Positions 15,429 to 25,668 of a stretch of DNA of 64,000 nt are shown one piece after another. The notes beneath the pieces were generated by a model that was not told the origin of the DNA, did not search any database, and saw only the letters and a program-made list of their open reading frames with translations. The stretch is from a bacterium. Its GTDB lineage: Bacteria > Desulfobacterota > Binatia > HRBIN30 > CADEER01. The translations under genes were made by a program, and so were the position numbers. The stretch's first letter is position 1; every line of letters begins with the position of its first letter. Location: positions 1-64,000 of the forward strand of contig JAHBUY010000007.1 in the NCBI GenBank assembly GCA_019637795.1. Reading direction: 5' to 3'.

Positions 15429-16085
15429 GTGAATCTACGACTGACGACACGCGACATGCGAGGGGGTGATGCCCAGGATTCGACCGGCTTGACGGCGCCG
15501 GAGGACGGCGCCGGCGAGCGACTGGTCGCGGTGCGCGAGGGCGTCCTCAACGACGTCGAGCACGCGGTGGGCAACCTGTTGCAGCGGATGCATCACGCGG
15601 TGCGATCATCGCGCGCCGAGATGGGGGCGCACGGGGAGCGGCTGGAGCTGGCGCTCGACGATCTCGAGCGGCTGCTCGACCTGCTGTTCGGCTACGTCTC
15701 GCCCGTGAGCGTCGACCTGCGGGCGACCGATGCCGGCCGGGTGGCGGAGAGCCTGGCGGCGCAACTGCGCGGCCAGGGCGTCGAGGTGGCGGTCGCCGCC
15801 GCGCCGGCGGTGCAGGTGCTGGCCGATCCGCGCGCCCTCGGGCGCAGCTTCCAGCTTCTCGCCGAGTCGCGGCACTGGGAGGGGGCATTCGCAATCGAGG
15901 TGCGCCACGACGCCGGCGCGGAGCGGGTCGAGTTCGCGGTGCGCGGCGCCGCCGACGCCGCGCCCCCGGTGGCGCAGCGGACCCTGGCGGCGGCGGTGGC
16001 GGGCCGCCTGATCGATCTGCAGGGCGGCGAGCTGTGCCCGGGCGAGCACGGCGGCTGCGCGGTCACCCTGCCGGAGGCGCGTTGA
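15429..16085 (+). CDS. histidine-kinase-like protein lacking catalytic boxes
   Basis: This 218-residue protein starts at a GTG behind GGGGGGA. Residues 30-95 form a two-helix DHp-like hairpin with H-A-V-G-N-L-L-Q-R-M, and the rest resembles a GHKL ATPase fold (LADPRALGRSFQLLAES, then a final GGCAVTLPEA strand). The usual N-box asparagines and G-boxes are absent, so ATP binding is doubtful. It lies immediately before, and overlaps, the second NtrC-type regulator gene. It therefore looks like the dedicated partner of that regulator: a degenerate kinase, a phosphotransfer intermediate or a phosphatase. It is divergent from the other composite kinase gene. Confidence 0.6.
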   Translation: MNLRLTTRDMRGGDAQDSTGLTAPEDGAGERLVAVREGVLNDVEHAVGNLLQRMHHAVRSSRAEMGAHGERLELALDDLERLLDLLFGYVSPVSVDLRATDAGRVAESLAAQLRGQGVEVAVAAAPAVQVLADPRALGRSFQLLAESRHWEGAFAIEVRHDAGAERVEFAVRGAADAAPPVAQRTLAAAVAGRLIDLQGGELCPGEHGGCAVTLPEAR

Positions 16086-16090
16086 CGGTC

Positions 16091-17487
<1,397 letters not shown>

Positions 17488-17488
<1 letters not shown>

Positions 17489-19419
17489 TGTACTGCGATT
17501 TCTACCAGATGCAGGAGCGGCCCTTCAACGTCACGGCCGACCCCAAGTTCCTGTACCTGAACGCCCGCTATCGCGAGGCGCTGGCCTCGCTGCACTACGG
17601 CATCACCCAGCGCAAGGGCTTCGTGACCCTGATCGGCGAGGCCGGCACCGGCAAGACGACGCTGCTCAAGAAGCTGCTCGACGATCTCGACCAGACCACG
17701 CGCACGGTCTTCGTCTTCAACACCAACGTCACCTTCGACGAGATCCTCGAGTACATCTTCGGCGAGTTCGACCTGCCGGTGCACAACGGCAAGCGGCTCT
17801 ACATGCTGCAGCGGTTGAACCAGTTCCTGCTCGAGGAGCTGGGCAAGGGGCGCAACGTCGCGCTGCTGATCGACGAGGCGCAGGACCTCGACTACTCCGT
17901 GCTCGAGGACCTGCGCCTGCTGTCGAACCTGGAGACGGCGAAGGAGAAGATCCTGCAGATCGTGCTCTCCGGGCAGCCCGAGCTGGGGCAGAAGCTGGGG
18001 AACCCCGGCCTGCGCCAGTTGCGGCAGCGCGTCGCGGTGAACTGCCGCCTGCTGCCGCTCAGCCGCGAGGAGCTGAGCGAGTACATCCAGGCGCGCCTCA
18101 CCGCCGCCGGGGCCGCCGACACCAAGCTGTTCACGCGCGATGCCGAGGAGCGCATCTTCGAGATCTCCGCCGGCATCCCGCGCCTGGTCAACATCGTGTG
18201 CGACAACGCCCTGGTCATCGGCTACGCGCTCGGCAAGCGGCGCATCGGCGCCGACGTCGTCAACGAGGCGGCGGCCGACCTGCTGACCGTCGAGTCGCGC
18301 GGCCTCGCCGGCGACGTCGTCGAGGCACCGGCGCCGGTGGTCGTGGAGAGCGCGCCGCGCGGCCGGCGCGGCGTCTCGGCCGTGGGCATCGTCGCGGTCG
18401 TCGTCGTCGCGCTGGTGATCGGCCTGCTGTCGGTGGGGCGCAGCCTGCTGCGGCGCGACGCCGCCGGCGATCGCGCCGTCGCCGAGCGGCCGCCGCTGGA
18501 GGTCGTGCAGCCCGGATCGCGCTCCGATGCGCCGCCGGCCGGACGTCCGCCGGCCGACGCCGCGGGCGGGCAGGGCGCCGCCGCCGCGCCGGCCGCCGAT
18601 CCGGCGGCCGCCGCTCCCGCCACCGACGGACCGGCGCACGCGCCGCCGATCGGCCCGGAAGCGGCGATCGCGGCGCGCGAGGCGCTGCAACAGGCGGAGC
18701 GCGAGAACGCCGAGGCCCACGCCGCGGCGCTCAAGGCGGCGCTCGCCGAGCCGATCACCGAGCTGCCGGCGGGGGCGCCGTTCGGCGGCCCCGCCGCCGC
18801 GGCACCGGCGCCCAGCGGCGAGGCGCCGTCAGCGGCAGCCGAGGCGCCACCTGCGGCGGCGCCGGCCGCGGCGCCGCCGCAGGTGGCGCTGGCGGCCGAG
18901 GCCGTCGTGCCGCCGGTGGCGGTGCCGACGCCGCAGCCGGGCATGCTCGAGACGGCCGACGATCTGCGCCTGGCGCTGCCGACCTATCAGCGGGTGATGG
19001 TGAAGCCGGGCGATTCGATCTCGCAGATCGCCAGCCAGACCTACGGCCAGGCGAGCCCGACGGTGCTCGATCTGATGAAGATGGCCAACCCGTCGATCCG
19101 CGACATCGACGTCATCTCGGTCGGCCAGGAGCTCAAGTTGCCACAGTTGCAGGGGTTGGCGATGCTACAGCAGCCGGACGGACGCTTCGCGCTGCTGCTG
19201 CTCTCGACGCCGGCCGAGGGGCGGGCGCGCGAGATCGGCAAGGCGCTGCGCAAGCATGGGTTCGACGCGCGCGTCGGCAAGGCCAACTTCGGCGGCGGGC
19301 GGCAGGTGTGGCGGGTGGTGATCTCCGATCTCGACAGTCGCGCGACGGCGCAGTCGGTGGGCGAGCAGTTGCAGCGTGTGGTGCGCGAGGACACGCGCAT
19401 CGCGCAGATGGCGGAGTGA
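17488..19419 (+). CDS. ExeA/GspA-type ATPase with membrane, LysM-like and SPOR-like parts
   Basis: This 643-residue protein begins like the secretion ATPases found in exopolysaccharide (XrtA/PEP-CTERM-type) loci: MYCDFYQMQERPFNVTADPK. Walker A is GEAGTGKTT near residues 50-58, Walker B is ALLIDEAQDL, and the sensor region is IVLSGQPEL. A single membrane helix lies near residues 300-318. A long alanine/proline-rich periplasmic linker then leads to a LysM-like domain (VMVKPGDSISQIASQTYG, about 500-555). The last 80 residues resemble a SPOR domain (FALLLLSTPAEGRAREIGKA). Both C-terminal parts suggest peptidoglycan binding, which would anchor an envelope export machine. The start overlaps the regulator stop by one base. 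Confidence 0.85.
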
Positions 19420-19426
19420 GCAGGCG

Positions 19427-19933
19427 ATGAGCGAATCGCGTCAGTGGTACGTCGTGCGCAGCAAGCCGCGGCGGGAGGAGTACGCGCAGGACCAGTTGCT
19501 GCGCCGGGGCGTCGAGACCTTCCTGCCGCGCATTCTCGAGGCGGCCGGCCCGAAGCTGGAGCCGACGGTGGGACCCCTGTTCCCCGGCTACCTGTTCGCG
19601 TGTGTCGATCTGCTGAGCCAGTACAACAGCGTCATCTGGGCCCCCGGCGTGCGCCGCTTCGTCGCCTTCGGCGAGGTGCCGGCGGCGGTCGACCCGGCGG
19701 TGGTGGCCTTCCTGCGCGAGCGCTGCGGCGACGAAGGGGTGGTGCGCGTCGTGCGGACGTTCCAGGACGGCGACGTGGTGCGCATCGTCCGCGGACCGCT
19801 CGGCGGCCTGGTGGGCGTCGTGCAGGGCGAGGTCAGCGGCCAGGCGCGGGTGCGCATCCTGATGGAGTTGCTGCGCCGCCGCACGCAGGTCAGCGTGCCG
19901 GTGCAGATGGTGGAGCACGTGGCGCACGCCTGA
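19427..19933 (+). CDS. NusG/RfaH-like transcription antiterminator
   Basis: This 168-residue protein has the NGN domain opening (QWYVVRSKPRREEYAQDQL), the family segment GPLFPGYLFACVD, and a C-terminal KOW motif FQDGDVVRIVRGPLGGLVG. Specialised NusG paralogues of the RfaH/LoaP/UpxY type travel with RNA polymerase and let it read through long polysaccharide operons, often by recognising an element near the promoter. Its position as the last regulatory gene before a 37-kb gene cluster fits that job. The hairpin at 20019-20044, directly downstream, is a candidate recognition or attenuation element. Confidence 0.88.
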   Translation: MSESRQWYVVRSKPRREEYAQDQLLRRGVETFLPRILEAAGPKLEPTVGPLFPGYLFACVDLLSQYNSVIWAPGVRRFVAFGEVPAAVDPAVVAFLRERCGDEGVVRVVRTFQDGDVVRIVRGPLGGLVGVVQGEVSGQARVRILMELLRRRTQVSVPVQMVEHVAHA

Positions 19934-20018
19934 GGGCGGCGCGAAGAAGAGACGGCACAACAACAGAGCGCGCGACGTCGACGGGCATGGTCGGCGCCGG
20001 CGCCAGGGCGGGCAGCGA

Positions 20019-20044
20019 ACCGCCCGGACGCCCGTCCGGGTGGT
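20019..20044 (+). promoter_or_regulatory. strong hairpin between antiterminator gene and operon
   Basis: ACCGCCCGGAC pairs with GTCCGGGTGGT over 11 bp (one G-T pair) around a GCCC tetraloop. No T-run follows. It ends five bases before a sigma-54-type promoter, so it could end transcription of the regulatory unit by a Rho-type route or be a recruitment or pause hairpin for the RfaH-like protein. The rest of the 19934-20208 gap shows no gene. Confidence 0.45.
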
Positions 20045-20048
20045 GTGG

Positions 20049-20064
20049 TGGCACATCGGCTGCG
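20049..20064 (+). promoter_or_regulatory. candidate sigma-54 (-24/-12) promoter for the polysaccharide operon
   Basis: TGGCACATCGGCTGCG has the invariant GG and GC exactly ten bases apart, the full TGGCAC block and one mismatch in the TTGC block. It lies about 145 bases before the first gene of the operon and downstream of two NtrC-type activator genes, which makes a functional site more likely than chance. Activator sites would be expected 80-200 bases upstream. Confidence 0.6.
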
Positions 20065-20208
20065 GGGGGCCCGCGTTACACGGACGAATGAGTGGGATGA
20101 GCGGCTCGGGATCGAGAGGGCGGAGCCATGTGCGCCGCCCGGCGGGACACGCAACCATGACGCGGCGCCACCGGCGCCCAGAAAGGTAGCGCATACCAGC
20201 GCACGGCT

Positions 20209-22044
20209 ATGCAGACATTGGGAAGACTGCTTCGCGGCCTGTTCGCCGGCCTGTTCGCCGGCGCCCTCGGAGGGGCGCTGGTCGGCATCGGCGAATCGGC
20301 CCTGGTGACCTTCACCTCCGCGGCCAGCGACGAGTACTGGCTGGTGCTCTTCGGCGTCGTCGCCTACGGCGCGATCGGCGCCGGGTGCGGCGCCGCGGCG
20401 GCGTTGGCGTGGCAACTGGTGCGGCGCGGCGCCGCCACGGACGTCGCGCTGGCGCGGGTCGGCGCCTTCGCCGGCATGCTGCCGCTCGCCTTCGCGGTGG
20501 CGCAGTACCAGATCAACCAGCGCGTCTTCGACGAGGGGCTGAGCTTCGCCTCCAGCACGGGGGCGATGGCGTACGGCGCGATCCTGGTGGTCGCGGTGCT
20601 GGTGTCCCTGGTGGCGGTGCTCTTCGCCGGAGCGGCGACGCGCGCCGCCGGCGTGCTCGGGCCGGCGCTCGCCGTCGGCGTGCTCGCCCTGGTCGGCTGG
20701 GGCATCGGCGCCGCCACCGATCATTCGGGGATGGCGGAGATCGCCCGCCACGCGAGCGGCGCCGCGGCCGGCAAGCCGAACGTCATCCTGGTCGTCGTCG
20801 ACACGCTGCGCAGCGACGCGTCACGCACCGCCGCCGAGCAGCCGGGCGGCTTCGCGACCATCCACCGGGACGGCGTCGCCTTCGAGCGGGCCTACGCACA
20901 GGCCTCGTGGACGCGGCCGTCGATCGCCACCCTCCTGACCTCCGAGTATCCGTCGGTCCATCGCACCGAGCACAAGATGGACATCCTGCCCAACGACGCG
21001 ACCACGCTCGCCGAGGTGCTGAAGGGGCAGGGGTACTGGACGGCGGCGTTCACCACCAACATCAACGTCGCCCCGATCTTCAACTTCCAGCAGGGCTTCG
21101 ACGAGTTCCACTACCTGGAGCCGAGCTTCTACTTCGGCGCCTCCGACTCGGCGACCAAGCTCGCCGTCTACAAGGGGCTCCGCGCCGCCCGAGAGAAGAT
21201 GTCGAACAAGATCTGGGTCGAGAACTTCTACCAGGACGCGCACGTCGTCGATCAGCACGTCGAAGCCTGGCTCGGCAGCAAACCGCCGGAGCCGTTCTTC
21301 CTCTTCGTGCACTACATGGACCCGCACGATCCCTACTTCGAGATTCCGTACGACGGCCGCGGCATCGCCCGCGTGTCGACCCCGAACCCGCCCGCCGGCG
21401 AGCGGGACGAGCTCCACGATCTCTACATGGAAAGCGTGCGGTATCACGACCACTACCTGGGCGAGCTGCTCGAACGGCTGAAGGCGCAGGGCCTGTACGA
21501 CCGCAGCGTCGTCGCCGTCACCGCCGACCACGGCGAGGAGTTCCACGAGCACGGGGGCTGGTGGCACGGCACGACGCTGTACGAGGAGGCGCTGCACGTG
21601 CCGTTGATCATCAAGCGGCCCAACGAGCCCGAACCGGGCCACGTGCGCACCGACCTGGCCCGCCTGCTCGACGTCGCGCCGACGCTGGTGGCGGCGGCTG
21701 GGGCGCCGGCGCCGGCCAACTACCAGGGCATCGACCTCTTCACCGGCACGGTCACCGAGCCGCTGCTCGCCGAGGAGGACCTCGAGGGCAACAAGCTGAC
21801 GTCCCTGCGCAGCGGCGACTGGAAGTTGATCACGGCCAATCCCGGCAATCCGCGCGGCCTGGCGCCGCACGAGCTCTACGACCTGGCCAGCGACCCGCGC
21901 GAGAAGACCAACGTCGCCGGCGACCAGAGCGGCAAGGTGGCGGACATGCTGGCGCAGCTCGATCAGATGAAGGCGCGCATCGTGCGCGGCCGCACCGCGG
22001 CCAGCGGCACGGCGAGGACGCATGCTGCTGATCCTGGGGCTTGA
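20209..22044 (+). CDS. membrane-anchored sulfatase / phosphotransferase-superfamily enzyme
   Basis: This 611-residue protein has about five N-terminal membrane helices (residues 8-165), then an alkaline-phosphatase-superfamily domain. Metal ligands are visible in VVVDTLRSD near residue 205 and VTADHGEEFHEHGG near residue 440. The nucleophile region reads SWTRPSIATLLTS, with Thr or Ser where classical sulfatases have the formylglycine cysteine, as in LtaS- and EptA-like transferases. It may therefore transfer or remove a phospho- or sulfo-substituent on the exported glycan. It is the first gene after the sigma-54-type promoter, with a weak ribosome site, and its end overlaps the next gene by 23 bases. 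Confidence 0.8.
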   Translation: MQTLGRLLRGLFAGLFAGALGGALVGIGESALVTFTSAASDEYWLVLFGVVAYGAIGAGCGAAAALAWQLVRRGAATDVALARVGAFAGMLPLAFAVAQYQINQRVFDEGLSFASSTGAMAYGAILVVAVLVSLVAVLFAGAATRAAGVLGPALAVGVLALVGWGIGAATDHSGMAEIARHASGAAAGKPNVILVVVDTLRSDASRTAAEQPGGFATIHRDGVAFERAYAQASWTRPSIATLLTSEYPSVHRTEHKMDILPNDATTLAEVLKGQGYWTAAFTTNINVAPIFNFQQGFDEFHYLEPSFYFGASDSATKLAVYKGLRAAREKMSNKIWVENFYQDAHVVDQHVEAWLGSKPPEPFFLFVHYMDPHDPYFEIPYDGRGIARVSTPNPPAGERDELHDLYMESVRYHDHYLGELLERLKAQGLYDRSVVAVTADHGEEFHEHGGWWHGTTLYEEALHVPLIIKRPNEPEPGHVRTDLARLLDVAPTLVAAAGAPAPANYQGIDLFTGTVTEPLLAEEDLEGNKLTSLRSGDWKLITANPGNPRGLAPHELYDLASDPREKTNVAGDQSGKVADMLAQLDQMKARIVRGRTAASGTARTHAADPGA

Positions 22045-23677
22045 CGGCGCCACGCTCGACCTCGTCGAGCCGTGGATCGCCGAGGGGCGGCTGCCGCACC
22101 TCGCCCGCCTGCAGCGCGAGGGCGCCTGGGGGCGGCTGGCGTCGACCGTGCCGGCGGCGACCTTCCCGAGCTGGACGACGTTCATGACCGGCGTCAATCC
22201 GGGGCGTCACGGCGTCTTCGACTTCACCCGCCGCGAGCGCGGCGAGTACCGCGTCCGCTTCGTCAACGCGACCTACCGCAAGGCGCCGACGATCTGGCGC
22301 CTGCTCAGCGACGCCGGCAAGCGGGTCAGCGTGCTGGGACTGCCGGGCACCTATCCGCCGGAGCCGATCAACGGCTATCTGGTGAGCGGCTTCGATACGC
22401 CCGTGACCATGCGGGCCGACGCCAGCTTCGCCTACCCGCCGGCGTTTGCCGACGAGGTCGCGGCGATGGGGGGATTTCCGTTCGCCGATTTCCAGGAGTT
22501 CCACATCGGGCCGGGCTGGCACGCCGAGGCCTGCCGGAGCCTGTGCGACGGCATCGCGCGCAAGACGGCGCTCGCCGCGCGACTGCTCGAGCGCGAGCGC
22601 TGGGACTGCCTGATGCTGCTGTTCGGCGAGTCCGACACCGCCGCGCACCACTTCTGGGCGCTGCACGACGTCCACTCGCCGCGCCACGACGCGGCGCAGG
22701 CGGCGACCCTCGGCGATCCGCTGCGCGCCGTGTACATGGCGCTCGATGCCGCGGTCGGCCGCCTGACGGCGATGGTCCCGGAGGCGACGGTGCTGGTGGT
22801 GTCCGACCACGGTTTCGGCGGCGCCGGCACGACCGGGGTGCGGATCAACCGCTGGCTGGCGCAGCAGGGCCTGCTGCGCTTCGCGCCGCGCGCCGCGACC
22901 GCGCGCGCGGCCGGCTGGCTGCGCGCCGCGGCGGTGCGGGCGATCCCCGAGGCGTGGCAGGCCCGCTGCTTCCGGCTCGCCGGCGGCGCGCTGGCCAGCC
23001 GGGTCGAGAGCGGCGTGCGCTTCGGCGGCATCGACTGGTCGGCGACGCGCGCCTTCTCCGAGGAGCTGAACTACTTCCCCTCGATCTGGCTCAACATCCA
23101 GGGCCGCGACCGCTGCGGCACCGTGCCGGTCGGCGAGTACGCGGCCGTCTGCGCCGCGCTGCGCGCGGCGCTGCTGGCGTGGCGCGACCCGCACACCGGC
23201 GAACCCGTCGTCGCCAAGGTCTGGCAGCGCGACGAGCTGTACGCCGGCCCGGCGGTGGCGGCGGCGCCCGACCTGGTGCTCGAGCTCGCGACCCCGGGCG
23301 GCTACTCGTACGTCGGCGTGCCGAGCTATGGCAGCGACGGTCCCGCGGTCGAGCCGCTCGAGCCGGCCGCGCTCGGCGGCAAGCTCGCCGGCATGAGCGG
23401 CAGCCATCGTCCCGACGGTCTCTTCATGCTGCGCGGCGCGCCGGTGCAGCCCGGCGAGGTGGACGGCGCCGGGATCGCCGACCTGGCGCCGACGATCATG
23501 GCGCTGTGCGGCGTGGCGCCGCCTTCCGACTGGGACGGCCACACGTTGGCGGCGCTGCGCGCCGCGCCGCTGGCGCCGGTCGCGCCCGCGGCGTGTGCGC
23601 CGGTCGAGCGCGATTACGACGCGGCGGCCGCGGCCGACCTGCAGCGCCGCCTCGAGCAGTTGGGGTACCTCGCATGA
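22022..23677 (+). CDS. alkaline-phosphatase-superfamily phosphodiesterase
   Basis: This 551-residue protein of the type I phosphodiesterase / nucleotide pyrophosphatase group opens with MLLILGLDGATLDLV (first metal Asp). The nucleophile segment is PAATFPSWTTFMTGVNPG, and further metal ligands lie in LLFGESDTAAHHFW, VVSDHGFGG and SGSHRPDG. There is no signal peptide or membrane helix, so it is probably cytoplasmic unless exported with a partner. Similar genes occur in many exopolysaccharide loci, where the substrate is not known. It overlaps both neighbours. Confidence 0.82.
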   Translation: MLLILGLDGATLDLVEPWIAEGRLPHLARLQREGAWGRLASTVPAATFPSWTTFMTGVNPGRHGVFDFTRRERGEYRVRFVNATYRKAPTIWRLLSDAGKRVSVLGLPGTYPPEPINGYLVSGFDTPVTMRADASFAYPPAFADEVAAMGGFPFADFQEFHIGPGWHAEACRSLCDGIARKTALAARLLERERWDCLMLLFGESDTAAHHFWALHDVHSPRHDAAQAATLGDPLRAVYMALDAAVGRLTAMVPEATVLVVSDHGFGGAGTTGVRINRWLAQQGLLRFAPRAATARAAGWLRAAAVRAIPEAWQARCFRLAGGALASRVESGVRFGGIDWSATRAFSEELNYFPSIWLNIQGRDRCGTVPVGEYAAVCAALRAALLAWRDPHTGEPVVAKVWQRDELYAGPAVAAAPDLVLELATPGGYSYVGVPSYGSDGPAVEPLEPAALGGKLAGMSGSHRPDGLFMLRGAPVQPGEVDGAGIADLAPTIMALCGVAPPSDWDGHTLAALRAAPLAPVAPAACAPVERDYDAAAAADLQRRLEQLGYLA

Positions 23678-25650
23678 CGGCGCTCGGTCGCTATCGCGTC
23701 GCGGTCGTCGCCGCCTGTCCGTTCCCCAGCCTGCGCGGCTCGCAGGTGCTGGTGCGCGAGCTGGCCGCCGGGCTGGCGCATGCCGGGCACGTGGTGCACG
23801 TGGTCACCTATCCGACGGCCCAGCACCTGGCGCCGGTGGAGCGCTTCGCCATCCACCGGGTGCGCAAGCTGCCGGGGCTGTGGACGTCGCATCCGTTCGG
23901 CTGGCAGAAGCTGGTGCTCGATCTGCTGCTCGCCTGGACGCTCCTCCGCGTCGTGCGCCAGCAGCGCATCGACATCATCCACGCGCACAACGTCGAGGCG
24001 CCGCTGGTCGCCTTCCTGGTGCGCTGGCTCACCGGCGTGCCGGTGGTCTACCACGCGCACAACGCGCTCGCCGACGAGCTGCCGTGCTACTTCCGGCGCC
24101 GCGCGGCGCGCCGCCTGGCGGGCGTGATGGGCGCCGCGCTCGATCGCGTCCTGGCCCGGCGGTCGGACGCGGTGATCGCGCTCTCCGACCGCCTCGGCGC
24201 CTATCTCGCGGTGCGCGGGGCCGCCGGCAAAGTCGCGGTAGTGCCGCCGGCGGCGCCGCGCCTGAGCGCGCCGCTCGAGCCGCGGCCGTCGCGCGGCGCG
24301 GCGCCCCTGGTGATGTATGGCGGCAACCTCGATCCCTACCAGGATCTCGGCTGCCTGCTGGAGGCCTTCCTGCGCCTGCGCGCCGCCGAGCCGCAGGCGC
24401 GGCTGGTGCTGGTCACCCACCGCGGCGTGCACCCGCGCACCGCGCGCCGTGCGGAGCGGCTGGCGAGACAGCCAGGCGTGGCGGTCGAGGAGATGCCGTC
24501 GTTCGCGGCCGGCGTCCGCCGGCTGGCGCAGGCCGACGTGCTGGTCTGCCCGCGCGGCTCGTGGTCGGGCTTCCCGATCAAGGTCCTCAACTACATGGCC
24601 CTCGGCCGCCCGATCGTGCATGCGCGCGCCAGCGCGCACGCCATCGAGGACGGCGTCACCGGGCTGGTGGTCGACGACGGCGATTCGGGCGCGCTGGCGC
24701 GGGCGATGTTGCGGGTGGTCCGCGATCCGGCGTTCGGGGCGCAACTCGGCCGCCAGGCGCGGCGCGCCTCGCGGGACCGCTTCGCGCTCACGAAGGTCTT
24801 GAATAATGTCGTGGAAGTGTACGAACAGGTAGTTCTGGGCGGCGGTGACGGACAGCGTCCGGCGCGCCCGGGGCGCCAGATGGAGTTGGGTATGAAAGAG
24901 CAGATGGAGCGCTCGACGGACGCCGCGCTGCGCCGGTCGGACGGATGGTCGCGGGGCGCGCGGACGCTGGTCGGCGCGCTGCTGGCGGTGAGCCTGCTGG
25001 CCGGCTGCACGGCGGCGCCGGTCGAGGCGCCGCTGCCGCCGGTGAGCGAGCCGCTGGCGCCGAGCCTGGTGGAGACCGGTCAGTATCGGCTGGAGCCCGG
25101 CGACGTGCTGCGCGTCAAGTTCATCTATCAGCCCGAGATGGACGTGAAGCTGGAGATCGACCCCGACGGCAACATCTCGATCCCCGGAGTCGGCGAGGTG
25201 CAGGCGCGCGGCAAGACGGCCCAGGAGCTGGCGACCGACATCGAGACGCTGTCGAGCACCAACCTGCGCGACCCGGAGGTCACGGTGATCGTCGCCCAGC
25301 TCGGACCGCGCAAGGTGTTCGTCACCGGCGAGGTGCGGCTGCCCGGGCCGGTGCTCTATCGCGTCGGCATGACGCCGATGCAGGCGATCATCGATCGCGG
25401 CGGTTTCACCGAGGTGGCGCGCATCGACAGCGTGTTGCATGTCTCCAGCAAAGGCAATAGCGTCGAGGCAACCCGGCTCGACTTCAGCAGCGAGATCAAA
25501 GAGGGCTCGCCCGAAATGCAGGCGCTGGCAGTGAACGATCAGATCGTGGTTCCCCGCACCTTCATCGGCGATGCGAACGCGTTCGTCCGCCTCTACATTC
25601 GCGGCCTGATGCCGACCATGCCGCGTCTCGGCGTCGGTCTGAACCCGTAG
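23674..25650 (+). CDS. GT4 glycosyltransferase in frame with a polysaccharide export protein
   Basis: The frame opening MTALGRYRVAVVAACPFPS is a GT-B glycosyltransferase of about 405 residues. It has the N-terminal Rossmann fold (GSQVLVRELAAGLAHAGH), IDIIHAHNVEAP, and the donor-binding half with GSWSGFPIKVLNYMALGRP in place of the classical EPFG block. No stop codon follows: the frame runs straight into an export lipoprotein (about residue 407 on) and ends after 658 residues. Either this is a real fusion or, more likely, translation also starts internally at 24892. A periplasmic lipoprotein could not be made properly with a cytoplasmic enzyme ahead of its signal. The enzyme should add a sugar to the lipid-linked repeat unit. 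Confidence 0.75.
   Translation: MTALGRYRVAVVAACPFPSLRGSQVLVRELAAGLAHAGHVVHVVTYPTAQHLAPVERFAIHRVRKLPGLWTSHPFGWQKLVLDLLLAWTLLRVVRQQRIDIIHAHNVEAPLVAFLVRWLTGVPVVYHAHNALADELPCYFRRRAARRLAGVMGAALDRVLARRSDAVIALSDRLGAYLAVRGAAGKVAVVPPAAPRLSAPLEPRPSRGAAPLVMYGGNLDPYQDLGCLLEAFLRLRAAEPQARLVLVTHRGVHPRTARRAERLARQPGVAVEEMPSFAAGVRRLAQADVLVCPRGSWSGFPIKVLNYMALGRPIVHARASAHAIEDGVTGLVVDDGDSGALARAMLRVVRDPAFGAQLGRQARRASRDRFALTKVLNNVVEVYEQVVLGGGDGQRPARPGRQMELGMKEQMERSTDAALRRSDGWSRGARTLVGALLAVSLLAGCTAAPVEAPLPPVSEPLAPSLVETGQYRLEPGDVLRVKFIYQPEMDVKLEIDPDGNISIPGVGEVQARGKTAQELATDIETLSSTNLRDPEVTVIVAQLGPRKVFVTGEVRLPGPVLYRVGMTPMQAIIDRGGFTEVARIDSVLHVSSKGNSVEATRLDFSSEIKEGSPEMQALAVNDQIVVPRTFIGDANAFVRLYIRGLMPTMPRLGVGLNP
24892..25650 (+). 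CDS. outer-membrane polysaccharide export lipoprotein (OPX/Wza type), internal start
   Basis: Starting at the ATG after GGAGTTGGG gives a 252-residue protein. A basic N-terminus precedes the hydrophobic stretch and lipobox LLAVSLLAGC (about residues 30-40), then the Poly_export domain (YRLEPGDVLRVKFIYQPEMD, SIPGVGEVQARGKT) and a SLBB domain (KVFVTGEVRLPGPVLYRVG). OPX proteins form the outer-membrane channel for Wzy-dependent polysaccharides, working with the chain-length protein encoded next. This product is on the short side, like BexD/Wza relatives lacking extra SLBB repeats. A later ATG at 24904 is also possible. The frame is shared with the upstream glycosyltransferase. Confidence 0.75.
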   Translation: MKEQMERSTDAALRRSDGWSRGARTLVGALLAVSLLAGCTAAPVEAPLPPVSEPLAPSLVETGQYRLEPGDVLRVKFIYQPEMDVKLEIDPDGNISIPGVGEVQARGKTAQELATDIETLSSTNLRDPEVTVIVAQLGPRKVFVTGEVRLPGPVLYRVGMTPMQAIIDRGGFTEVARIDSVLHVSSKGNSVEATRLDFSSEIKEGSPEMQALAVNDQIVVPRTFIGDANAFVRLYIRGLMPTMPRLGVGLNP

Positions 25651-25668
25651 GACCGGGAGGACATCGCG

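Noticed and set aside
22072..23673. Long plus-strand frame upstream of the glycosyltransferase, continuous with it
   Set aside because: It is the arginine/alanine-rich shadow of the phosphodiesterase gene at 22022-23677; only the part from 23674 onward is protein-like.
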